A stretch of DNA of 44,200 nucleotides, from NCBI GenBank assembly GCA_036488085.1, contig DASXHZ010000009.1:1-44200 (forward strand). The letters run 5' to 3'. The DNA comes from DASXHZ01 sp036488085 (GTDB taxonomy: Bacteria > Acidobacteriota > Thermoanaerobaculia > Gp7-AA8). This document shows, one piece after another, positions 34,057-41,636 of the stretch. Each line of letters starts with the position of its first letter. Within the stretch, counting starts at the first letter, position 1. A program made the translations under genes and the position numbers. Under the pieces are notes generated by a model that made no database searches, was not told where the DNA came from, and saw only the letters and a program-made list of their open reading frames with translations.

Positions 34057-34888
34057 ATTTCTGGTGCTTCGCGCAGAAATACGTCGTGCGCGACATCACG
34101 ACGGTCCGGCGGATGGTCCCGCCGCATTTCGGGCAGCGCTCCCCCTCTTCGCGGTGCATGGAGAGGTAGCGGCTGGGCCAGTCGCCGTCTTTCGAACGGA
34201 CGCGGATGACCTCGCGCACGATCCGCCGCATCGCGCTGTAGACCGCCCGCACCTCGGCATCGCTGAGTCGATCGACGGTGCGCCGCGGGTCAATGTCCGT
34301 CTGAAACAGCGTCTCGTCCGCGTACAGATTGCCGATACCGGCGATCACATCCTGCGACAGCAGCAGCGCCTTGATCGCGCCCCGCCGCTTCGCGATCCGA
34401 TCGCGGAATTGCGCGAGCGACATCTGTAGCGGATCAGGCCCGAGGTCATGCTCCTCGATGTACGCCGCGGGCGATGGCGTCAGGTCGACCACGCCGAATA
34501 GGCGCATATCCACGAAGGCCAGGTGCCTCCCCTTGTCGAAATCGAAAATCACCCGCGCGAAACGCGGATCGTCATCCGTCATCCGTGATCCGTCATCCGA
34601 ACCGCTACCCGATGACGGATGACGGGTAACGGATGACGATCCGTAGTACTCGATGTCCCCTGTCATCCCGAAGTGGAGATGCAGCCACGTCGAGCCGGCG
34701 TCGGCGAAGAGGTGCTTGCCGTGCCGCTGGACGCGCGTGAACTCGCGCCCGCGCAGCGCGTGGGAAAGCGTCTCCTTCCGCACGCCGAGGATGCGCTCAT
34801 CGCGTACGCGGACGCGGACGATCCGTTGCCGGAGAGCGTGGCGCGCGAAATAGCGCGCGAAACCCTCGACCTCCGGCAGCTCGGGCAC
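34055..34888 (-). CDS. mutM: Formamidopyrimidine-DNA glycosylase (Fpg/Nei family)
   Basis: A 277-aa base-excision glycosylase/AP lyase for oxidised purines. The mature N-terminus PELPEVE carries the catalytic Pro and Glu; Lys58 (HGKHL) contacts DNA; the helix-two-turn-helix is SQDVIAGIGNLYADE. The zinc finger is Cys252, Cys255, Cys272 and His275 (CPKC and CAKH), a C3H variant of the usual C4. Residues about 82-108 (Ser/Asp-rich) are encoded by a heptamer inverted repeat (34565-34643) and lengthen a loop between two strands by roughly 15 residues. The start is GTG (34886-34888). The gene is 3 bp from the RHH gene, same strand. Confidence 0.92.
   Translation of the reverse strand: MPELPEVEGFARYFARHALRQRIVRVRVRDERILGVRKETLSHALRGREFTRVQRHGKHLFADAGSTWLHLHFGMTGDIEYYGSSSVTRHPSSGSGSDDGSRMTDDDPRFARVIFDFDKGRHLAFVDMRLFGVVDLTPSPAAYIEEHDLGPDPLQMSLAQFRDRIAKRRGAIKALLLSQDVIAGIGNLYADETLFQTDIDPRRTVDRLSDAEVRAVYSAMRRIVREVIRVRSKDGDWPSRYLSMHREEGERCPKCGGTIRRTVVMSRTTYFCAKHQK
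34565..34643. repeat. Heptamer-armed inverted repeat, locus 2, inside mutM
   Basis: Left arm 34565-34597 and right arm 34611-34643 are inverted copies of 33 bp with about four mismatches. Each holds four 7-bp units, CGTCATC or close variants (CGTGATC, CGTTACC), after an identical CGGAT edge. The spacer is 13 bp. It is read in frame by mutM without a stop. Confidence 0.85.
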
Positions 34889-34891
34889 GGG

Positions 34892-35149
34892 CTACTTCCG
34901 CAGCAGCATCTTGCGGACGAGCTGAACGAATGTCGCCCCGCCGCGATCGGCGAGGATGTCGACGTTCGAGCTGGCGGCCGCCTCGATGAGACCGCGGATC
35001 AGCTCCGCGCGCGACGCCGCCCATCGATGCTTCTGGCGGAGGTGAATCGCGAGATCGTCCAGGTACGCCACGTGGCGATCGAGGAGAACGACAGTGACCT
35101 TGGCCCAGGGCTCCGTGTGGACGATGGGACGACCAATCTTCGTGCTCAT
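34892..35149 (-). CDS. Ribbon-helix-helix-like small protein
   Basis: An 85-aa protein. AKVTVVLLDRHVAYLDDLA, then ASRAELIRGLIEAAA, fits a ribbon-helix-helix fold (strand, helix, turn, helix), though with a longer insert (IHLRQKHRW) between the helices than in CopG/Arc. The C-terminus ends VRKMLLRK. DNA binding is inferred. It sits 5 bp downstream of the DUF885 peptidase gene and 3 bp upstream of mutM, so the three form one transcription unit. No toxin is adjacent, so an antitoxin role is not suggested. Confidence 0.65.
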   Translation of the reverse strand: MSTKIGRPIVHTEPWAKVTVVLLDRHVAYLDDLAIHLRQKHRWAASRAELIRGLIEAAASSNVDILADRGGATFVQLVRKMLLRK

Positions 35150-35154
35150 TGCTT

Positions 35155-36933
35155 TCACTTTTCCTGCCTTCCAATCCAGGTGTCGATGCGTTGCTCGAGC
35201 ACGTCGAGCGGCAGCGCACCGGCGCCGAGTATTTCGTCGTGAAATGCGCGAATGTCGAATCGGTCGCCGAGCTTCTTGCGCGCGCGCTCGCGCAATTCGG
35301 TGATCTTCAGCGAACCGATCTTGTAGCCGAGTGCCTGGCCGGGCCAGACGATGTAACGGTCGGTCTCGTTCTGGACTTCGACCTCGTCTTGTGCCGAGTG
35401 TTCGTGGAAATAGTCGACGACCTGCTGGCGCGTCCACTTCTTCGCGTGGAGTCCGGTATCGACGACCAGCCGGATGGCGCGCAGCATCTCGTCCTGCAGC
35501 CGTCCGTAGTCGTTGTACGGGTTCTGATAGAAGCCGACTTCCTTGCCGAGCTTCTCCGAGTAGAGCGCCCACCCTTCGACGTATGCCGTGTAGCCGCCCT
35601 GCCGCCGGAACTGCGGCAGGTCCGTCAGCTCTTGGGCAATCGAAAGCTGCATGTGATGGCCCGGCACCCCTTCGTGGTACGCCGTCGACTCCATCGTGAT
35701 CGTCTTGCGATTCGTGGCGTCGTAAGTATTGACGTTAATGCGTCCCGGCCGCGAGCCGTCGGCAGCGCCCGGATCGTAGTCGGCGCCGGCCGCTTCCTTC
35801 TCGCGATACGTGCCGATCGGCACGACCTCGAGCTTCGCCTTCGGCAGCCGTCCGAAGAGCTGCGGCAGTTTCGCGTACATCTGATCTTCGTAGTGCCGGT
35901 AGATGTCGAGGATCTGTTCGCGCGACTTGGCGCGGAGGTCGGGGTTCTTTTCGATCGAGGCGTTGAACGACTTCAGGTCGTTGAAGCCGAGCGACTTCGC
36001 GATCGTCAGCATCTCACCTTCGATCCGCGCCACTTCGTGCAGTCCGATCTGATGGATCTCCTCGGGGGTCAGCTTCGTCGTGGTCGACTGTCGCGCCCGG
36101 AACGCATATCTCTCGACGCCGTGCGGGAGCGACCACATGCCGACATCGGTACGTCCCGCCGGCGCGTAGTCGTCCTTCACGAACTTCGCGAATTTCCGGT
36201 ACGCGGGATAGATCGCGTTCTGGATCGCGTCGTTGAACGCTGCTTTGATCCGCGTACGGTCGGGCTCGGACACCGAATCCGGGAAGGTCTTGAGCGGAGA
36301 GGCGAACGCCGACTGGTCGAGCGGCGTATCAGCGATCGCACTCGCCTGTCCTGCCACCTTCTCGAGCAGGAACTTCGGCGGCATCAGCTTGTCGTGCATC
36401 CCGAGGCGCATGACGGCGACGGTGTCGTCCATCTGCTTCGGGAAGTTGTGCATGCGGGTGATGTAGTCGTCGTAGTCCTTCGTCGTCTTGAACGACAGGT
36501 AGGACGGAAACTGCGCGGCGAAGAGGTGGATGCCGCCCATCTGGTTGACGGGCATCTCCCACTCTTTCCAGTCGAAGCCTTCGATGGAGTCGTGGAGGTT
36601 CTTCACCATCAACTCTTTGTTGAGGCGTTCCTGCTCCGAGAAGCCGCGCGCGTCGACCGCTTCGAAGCGGCGGAGGAACTTCTTGTTCTCCTCGTAGTCG
36701 CGATTGGCAGCGGCGGCCGAGTTGTCACCCGACTGGTCGTTGTAGCGCTTGTCACCGAGGATCGACGCATACTCCGGCGACGTCCGGAGGGTGTACTCCC
36801 ACTGCTCAGTGATGAGATCGTTCAGCGCCTTGCGGTGCTTGTCGAGGTCGGCAGCGGAGATCTCTGCGGCAGTCAATGACGGTGGTAGCAGGCAGAGGAC
36901 GAGCGAGAGCAGCAGGACTACTCGTTTCGGCAC
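35155..36933 (-). CDS. DUF885 family exported metallopeptidase-like protein
   Basis: A 592-aa protein with a signal peptide (MPKRVVLLLSLVLCLLPPSLTA) and the all-helical DUF885 fold. The zinc-type motif is AYHEGVPGHHMQ (near residue 420), with YVEGWALYSEKLG and DEMLRAIRLVVDTGLHAKKWT downstream, which normally supply further ligands and catalytic residues. Members act as carboxypeptidase-like enzymes in the envelope, but most substrates are unknown. The start is GTG (36931-36933); no strong SD. First gene of the operon with the RHH protein and mutM. Confidence 0.88.
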   Translation of the reverse strand: MPKRVVLLLSLVLCLLPPSLTAAEISAADLDKHRKALNDLITEQWEYTLRTSPEYASILGDKRYNDQSGDNSAAAANRDYEENKKFLRRFEAVDARGFSEQERLNKELMVKNLHDSIEGFDWKEWEMPVNQMGGIHLFAAQFPSYLSFKTTKDYDDYITRMHNFPKQMDDTVAVMRLGMHDKLMPPKFLLEKVAGQASAIADTPLDQSAFASPLKTFPDSVSEPDRTRIKAAFNDAIQNAIYPAYRKFAKFVKDDYAPAGRTDVGMWSLPHGVERYAFRARQSTTTKLTPEEIHQIGLHEVARIEGEMLTIAKSLGFNDLKSFNASIEKNPDLRAKSREQILDIYRHYEDQMYAKLPQLFGRLPKAKLEVVPIGTYREKEAAGADYDPGAADGSRPGRINVNTYDATNRKTITMESTAYHEGVPGHHMQLSIAQELTDLPQFRRQGGYTAYVEGWALYSEKLGKEVGFYQNPYNDYGRLQDEMLRAIRLVVDTGLHAKKWTRQQVVDYFHEHSAQDEVEVQNETDRYIVWPGQALGYKIGSLKITELRERARKKLGDRFDIRAFHDEILGAGALPLDVLEQRIDTWIGRQEK

Positions 36934-36963
36934 GCTGGAAGTGTAATCGTTTTCAGGGCTTTG

Positions 36964-39270
36964 TCACTTCACCGCAATCGCTCTCGCCTGTTTGACGTCC
37001 GAATGCCCCTTGAGCGCCTTCTCGATGGCGTCCTGCAGAAGGGTGCGCATGCCTTGGTCGAGGGCGAGTTTGCGGAGGTCGTCGATCGTGGCGCGGGTCT
37101 GGACGGCTTTCTTCAGCTCGTCGGTGCCGGCCAGCAGCTCGTGAACGCCCATCCGGCCTTTGTAGCCGCTGTTGTTGCAGGCGGTGCAGCCCTTCGGGCG
37201 ATAGAGCGTCGTCTGCTCGGTGTATGGGAAGACGTCGTGGGGGAAGTACTGGGCGCCGTAGGCCTGAACGATCTCGTCCCACTCTTCCTTCGCCGGGTGA
37301 TACGCCTCTTTGCACTTCGGGCAGAGCGTACGGATCAGGCGCTGCGCCATGATGCCGAGGAGCGCGTCGGCGAAGTTGAACGGATCGATGTTCATGTCGA
37401 GGAGACGCGTGATCGTCTCCGGCGCCGAGTTCGTGTGCAGCGTCGAGAACACGAGATGGCCCGTGAGCGACGCCTCGATACCGATCGCTGCTGTCTCGTG
37501 GTCGCGCATTTCACCGACCATGATGACGTCGGGGTCGGCGCGGAGAAACGCGCGCATCGCGGCGGCGAAGGTGAAGTCGATCTTCGGCTGCACCTGCACC
37601 TGGCGCAAACCCGGCTGCGTGATTTCGACCGGGTCTTCCGCGGTCCAGATCTTCATGTCCTCGGTGTTGATGAAGCCGAGGGCCGAGTGCAGTGTCGTCG
37701 TCTTCCCGGAGCCGGTGGGTCCGACCACGAGGCAGATGCCGTACGGCTTCGACAGGATCTCCTTGAACCGGCTGAGGTTCATCTCGCTGAACCCCATCTT
37801 GTCGATCGGATACGGCTTCGACGCCGCGAGGATACGCATGACGACGTCTTCGTTCTGGTTCGTGGTCGGGATCGTCGCGACGCGGAGCTCGATCGTTCCC
37901 TTCGAATAGCGGAAGCGGATCTTGCCGTCCTGCGGTTTGCGGCGCTCGGAGATGTCGAGACGCGCCATGATCTTGAGCCGTTGCGTCACCGCGTTGCGGT
38001 GCGGCCCGGGGATCTCCATGAACTTCTGGCAGTCGCCGTCGATGCGCAGACGGATCTGACACGGATTCTTCGGTCCGTCCGGCTCGACGTGAATGTCGGA
38101 GGCCCCCTTGTTGTACGCCTCGATGATGAGCTGGTTGACGAGACGCACGATCCCGGAGTCGGTCTCGTCGATCTCGGCCGGCCCTTCCTTCACTTCCTCT
38201 TCTTCGACCTGCGCGTCGCCCTCGCCGAGCATCTCGATGATCTTGGCGAGGTCGCTTTCGCTCCGGCTGACGTCGAGTTTCTCGCCGTACGAGGCCGCGA
38301 TGTACGCGAGGATCTCGTGCTTCATCCCGACCATGAAGTCGTAGCGCGGCGCCAGGTTCATGGCGCGGATACCGTCGAGCCGCGTGAGGTCCTGCGGATC
38401 GTCGACCGCGATGACGAGCATCCCCGGCCGGCGCTCGACCGGCGCGCAGACGTACTTCTTCCACATGTCGCTCTGGACGCGTTCCATCAGGTCGGAGGGG
38501 ATGACCTGCGTCCCGTCGTAGTTGAAGAAGTGCGCGCCGTAGAAACCGGCCAGCGATTTCCCGATCTCTTCCCGCGGTACGTTGAAGTCGTCGATCAGCA
38601 CTTTCTCGATGGTGGTGTTGTTGACTCGCGCCGACGAGACGGCCTGCTCGACGTCCTTCTCCGAGACGATGCCTTTGTCGACCAGCGCGCCGAACTTCGA
38701 CGGCTTCGACTGCCTCGCCGCGCGGTGCTGGTTGTAGAACGCGATGCCGAGGATGCGCGCAATCTCCTCGGCAGCATCTTCATCCTGCTGCGAGAAGCCG
38801 GCCGCATGCTTGCGGTTGATGAGCTGCACGACGCCGAGGAGGTACTTCTCGAACATCACGGGAACGGCGAGGACCGACTTCGTCCGGAAGCCGGTCTGCT
38901 TGTCCCACCGCTGGTCGAAACGAAGGTTCGGATGGAACTTCGCCAGCTCAGCGGCCTCGTAGGCGTCTTTGATGTTGATGGTCTTGCGCGCCAGCGCCGT
39001 GAATCCGGCGATGGAAGCGAACGACTTCGGAACCCGGATCTCCTTCGGGGCGTCGCCGACCTTCTGGAGCGAGTAGAGCTCCTGGTTCTTCGTGTCGATG
39101 GCGTAGATCGTGAGCCGTTCGGCGTCGAGGAGGTCGACGATGCGGTCCTTGAGCGTCATCAGGATCTGCGGGATGGACTCCGCCGCATTGATCTGATTCG
39201 TGATCGCCGTCAGCTTTTTCCGGTACTCGAGCTCCCGCTCGAGCGACGAGGGCGCCGCCTGTACGGTCAT
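36964..39270 (-). CDS. pilB: Type IV pilus assembly ATPase PilB with N-terminal GAF domain
   Basis: A 768-aa extension ATPase. Residues about 15-185 are a GAF domain (ILMTLKDRIVDLLDAERLTIYAID, SVLAVPVMFEKYLLGVVQLINR), followed by a MshEN/GspE-N domain (VSEKDVEQAV, VNNTTIEKVLIDDFNV) and the GspE ATPase core with ASDIHVEP, Walker A GPTGSGKTT (near 518), TAEDPVEI, DPDVIMVGEMRD and GHLVFSTLHT. A tetracysteine zinc site CPKC/CTAC lies near residues 650 and 695. The GAF domain suggests control of pilus extension by a small ligand, with MshEN being a known c-di-GMP binder. It lies 30 bp downstream in the minus direction of the 480-bp heptamer element. Confidence 0.93.
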   Translation of the reverse strand: MTVQAAPSSLERELEYRKKLTAITNQINAAESIPQILMTLKDRIVDLLDAERLTIYAIDTKNQELYSLQKVGDAPKEIRVPKSFASIAGFTALARKTINIKDAYEAAELAKFHPNLRFDQRWDKQTGFRTKSVLAVPVMFEKYLLGVVQLINRKHAAGFSQQDEDAAEEIARILGIAFYNQHRAARQSKPSKFGALVDKGIVSEKDVEQAVSSARVNNTTIEKVLIDDFNVPREEIGKSLAGFYGAHFFNYDGTQVIPSDLMERVQSDMWKKYVCAPVERRPGMLVIAVDDPQDLTRLDGIRAMNLAPRYDFMVGMKHEILAYIAASYGEKLDVSRSESDLAKIIEMLGEGDAQVEEEEVKEGPAEIDETDSGIVRLVNQLIIEAYNKGASDIHVEPDGPKNPCQIRLRIDGDCQKFMEIPGPHRNAVTQRLKIMARLDISERRKPQDGKIRFRYSKGTIELRVATIPTTNQNEDVVMRILAASKPYPIDKMGFSEMNLSRFKEILSKPYGICLVVGPTGSGKTTTLHSALGFINTEDMKIWTAEDPVEITQPGLRQVQVQPKIDFTFAAAMRAFLRADPDVIMVGEMRDHETAAIGIEASLTGHLVFSTLHTNSAPETITRLLDMNIDPFNFADALLGIMAQRLIRTLCPKCKEAYHPAKEEWDEIVQAYGAQYFPHDVFPYTEQTTLYRPKGCTACNNSGYKGRMGVHELLAGTDELKKAVQTRATIDDLRKLALDQGMRTLLQDAIEKALKGHSDVKQARAIAVK

Positions 39271-39370
39271 GTTTGAAGGATAGCACCGGGGGCGTTACTC
39301 GTTATTCGTTACTCGTTACTCGGGGACCGAGGTAGAGTTGCGGCCCCACACGCCGTCTTCTCTGAGCGCC

Positions 39371-39394
39371 TTCTCCGGCACCACACACGGAGAA
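39371..39394 (+). promoter_or_regulatory. Hairpin occluding the ribosome site of the S23-like gene
   Basis: TTCTCCG (39371-39377) pairs perfectly with CGGAGAA (39388-39394) across a 10-nt loop. The 3' arm contains the only SD-like GGAGA and the A of the ATG, so the start would be masked in RNA. Confidence 0.5.
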
Positions 39395-39761
39395 TGATTC
39401 ATACGCAAAGTGATCTTTGGAACGCTGCGATGGATTTCGTCATCGACGTCTACGCCGCTACACGCACGTTGCCCGCTGACGAACGATACGGGCTGTCGAT
39501 TCAGTTGAAGCGCGCGGCCAGCTCGATCCGAGCAACATCGCGGAAGGTGCGGGACGCGAGACGCGGAGGGAGCGACGGCGCTTCCTCCTCAATGCTCGCG
39601 GCTCATTGTGTGAAGTCGCGACCCGAATTGAAATCTGCACGCGGCTCGGCTACCTCGAAGGTGTTGAGGTTCAGCAACTCGAAGCGAAAAGCACGAGCGT
39701 CGGAAAGCTCCTTACCGGCACGATCCGTAGCCTCGCTCCCCGAGTAACGAATAACGAGTAA
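39394..39761 (+). pseudogene. S23/four-helix-bundle (23S rRNA intervening-sequence-like) protein, frameshifted
   Basis: Frame 1 gives the first half of an S23/IVP four-helix-bundle protein: SDLWNAAMDFVIDVYAATR, GLSIQLKRAASSI. At 39526-39530 the frame is lost; reading on in the next frame restores the family hallmark PSNIAEGAGRETRRERRRF and LNARGSLCEVATRIEICTRL, ending at TAA 39759-39761. A single missing C in the run at ATCC-G (ATCCCG expected) explains it. The intact protein would be about 121 aa. The last codons (VTNNE) come from the right heptamer arm. This fold is shared with Avd of diversity-generating retroelements. The frame break may be real or a sequencing error. Confidence 0.8.
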
Positions 39762-39776
39762 CGAATAACGCTCACT

Positions 39777-41594
39777 TCAGATGCCGGTGACGCGCACCAC
39801 TTCCTCAAACGTCGTCGCTCCCTCGGCGAGCTTGCGTAGGGCGGACTGGCGGAGGGTGCGCATACCGCGTTTCGTGGCGACGTCTTTGATCTTGAGGAAG
39901 TCTTCGCTGCGGTCGATGAGGTCGCGGATGGCGTTGTCGATGGGAAGCATCTCGAAGATGCCAGTGCGGCCGAAGTAGCCGGTATTGCGGCAGCGGTTAC
40001 AGCCGGCGCCTTCCTTCACGATGATGCGTTTTCCCGGGGGGGCCTGGAGGTTGAGCATCGCCGCTTCCTCCTGGTTCAGCGGACGATTGCGCTTGCAGTC
40101 GTCGCAGATCTTTCGGAGGAGGCGCTGCGCCATCGCGCCGATGAGCGTCGACGAGATCAGGAACGGCTGGATGCCGAGGTCGATGAGGCGGGTGACCGAG
40201 GTAGCGGAATCGTTCGTGTGGAGCGTCGAGAAAACGAGATGGCCGGTGAGCGCGGCCTGAACGGCATTCTGCGCCGTCTCCGCGTCGCGGATCTCGCCGA
40301 CCATGATGATGTCGGGATCCTGGCGGAGGATCGTCCGCAGCGCCGACGCAAAGCTGATCCCGATCTTCGACTGCACCGACGTCTGGTTGAAGTCGTCGTA
40401 CACCATCTCGATCGGATCTTCGATCGTCGTGATGTTGATCTCCGGAGAGGCGAGCTGCTTCAGCGCGGAGTAGAGCGTCACGGTCTTACCCGAGCCGGTG
40501 GGGCCGGTCACGAGGATGATCCCGTGCGGGCGCTTGATCCACTCGCCGAACAGTTTCAGCTCGTCCTCGTAGAACCCGAGTCCGCCGAGGTCGCGGAGCA
40601 TGACGTCGGGATCGAAGATACGCATGACTAGCTTCTCGCCGAACGCAGTCGGGAGCGTCGAGACGCGAAGCTCGATCTCCTTTCCTTCGCGCTCCGTCTT
40701 GATGCGGCCGTCCTGCGGGCGGCGCTTCTCGGCGATGTCCATGCGGCACATCGTCTTCACGCGCGACGTGACGGCGAGGTTGACGAGCTTTGGGACACGC
40801 TGGATCTCGTGCAGCACCCCGTCGATGCGGAAGCGGATCTGCGCGTGCTCGCGCTTCGGCTCGATGTGGATGTCCGACGCGCGCGAGTCGTAGGCGTGCT
40901 GCAGCAGGTAGTCGACCGCGTTGACGATGTGCGAGTCGCTTGTCTCGATCTCAGCGCCCGACTTCAGCTTCACGTACTGCTCGAGATTCGAGAGGTCGAT
41001 CGCGCCCTTCGAGAGGTCGCGCTCCGCCTTCGTCACCGAGGCGCGGAAGCCGTACTGCTCGTTGATGACGCCCATCACGTCGCTCTCGGAGGAGACGACC
41101 AGCTCGAGTTCCTGCTGAGCGAGCGGCCGATAGCTGTCGATCGCGTCGTTGTGGAACGGATTCACCATCGCCACGACGAGCTTTCCGTCGCGAACGGCCA
41201 CCGGCACCATCCGGTTGCGGCGCGCGAACGGCCGCGACATCTTCGACTCGATCATCGCGACGTCGAGCTTCAGCGGATCGATTTTGAAGAACGGCAGCCT
41301 CGCATCTTCGGCGATCAGGCGCGCGAGCAGGAAGTCGTCGATGCGCGTTCCGCTGCCGCTGGCATCCGTCAGGTTCATCGCGATGAGCAACTTGATCGTG
41401 CTCGTCTCGTCGGCATCGGCGCGGCTGGTGCCCGCCTTCGTCCGCGAGAAAGCACGTGCCTGCTGCCGATCCGCCGCGTCGATCTCGCTTTTCTGCCGGT
41501 CGTCGATGAAGCCGGCGCTCTGCAGGAGCTCCCCGAGGTAGGAGAGCGTCAGCTCACGCGACAGCCGCGGAACGGGGGCGGGGACGGTGGACAT
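39777..41594 (-). CDS. Second PilB/GspE-type secretion ATPase
   Basis: A 605-aa paralogue without a GAF domain. An N-terminal MshEN-like domain (about 10-185: IDDFLLARLIAEDARLPFF, RNRMVPVAVRDGKLVVAMVNP) precedes the ATPase core: ASDIHIEPKREHAQIRFRID, CRMDIAEKRRPQDGRI, Walker A GPTGSGKTV (near 363), TTIEDPIEMVYDD, DPDIIMVGEIRD and GHLVFSTLHT. Zinc cysteines CDDC and CNRC (near 496 and 531) are intact. It may serve the same pilus, a second pilus or a type II-like system. Same direction as the GAF-PilB, separated only by the heptamer element. Confidence 0.92.
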   Translation of the reverse strand: MSTVPAPVPRLSRELTLSYLGELLQSAGFIDDRQKSEIDAADRQQARAFSRTKAGTSRADADETSTIKLLIAMNLTDASGSGTRIDDFLLARLIAEDARLPFFKIDPLKLDVAMIESKMSRPFARRNRMVPVAVRDGKLVVAMVNPFHNDAIDSYRPLAQQELELVVSSESDVMGVINEQYGFRASVTKAERDLSKGAIDLSNLEQYVKLKSGAEIETSDSHIVNAVDYLLQHAYDSRASDIHIEPKREHAQIRFRIDGVLHEIQRVPKLVNLAVTSRVKTMCRMDIAEKRRPQDGRIKTEREGKEIELRVSTLPTAFGEKLVMRIFDPDVMLRDLGGLGFYEDELKLFGEWIKRPHGIILVTGPTGSGKTVTLYSALKQLASPEINITTIEDPIEMVYDDFNQTSVQSKIGISFASALRTILRQDPDIIMVGEIRDAETAQNAVQAALTGHLVFSTLHTNDSATSVTRLIDLGIQPFLISSTLIGAMAQRLLRKICDDCKRNRPLNQEEAAMLNLQAPPGKRIIVKEGAGCNRCRNTGYFGRTGIFEMLPIDNAIRDLIDRSEDFLKIKDVATKRGMRTLRQSALRKLAEGATTFEEVVRVTGI

Positions 41595-41636
41595 ACAGGA
41601 ATCATGAATCAGGATGCGCGGAGGAGCAATTCCGCG

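Larger units (their letters stand above)
39292..39771. mobile_element. Candidate 480-bp element with 41-bp heptamer inverted repeats
   Basis: Left arm 39292-39332 and right arm 39731-39771 are inverted copies, 41 bp, about four to five mismatches. Each arm has four 7-bp units: on the right CGAGTAA, CGAATAA, CGAGTAA, CGAATAA; on the left read inverted CGAGTAA, CGAGTAA, CGAATAA, CGAGTAA, each preceded by CCTCG(G/C)TCCC. The arms flank one frameshifted S23-like gene and nothing else. The element sits exactly between two pilB genes (21 bp and 5 bp away). No transposase is present and target duplications are not obvious. Calling it mobile is inference. Confidence 0.6.

Noticed and set aside
34565..34643. 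Another copy of the REP-like element
   Set aside because: It has no CCCTCTCCC hairpin or GCACGCC edge; its period-7 structure places it with the heptamer family.
36961..39276. 771-aa open frame on the plus strand opposite the GAF-pilB gene
   Set aside because: It is an exact antisense shadow of a well-conserved gene; the protein is Arg/Asp/Val-rich without domains. Long antisense frames are expected at this GC content. The same holds for the 576-aa frame opposite the DUF885 gene, the frames opposite ftsK and alaS, and similar ones.
39292..39771. Diversity-generating retroelement
   Set aside because: The S23 fold resembles Avd, but there is no reverse transcriptase, template repeat or variable repeat in the window.
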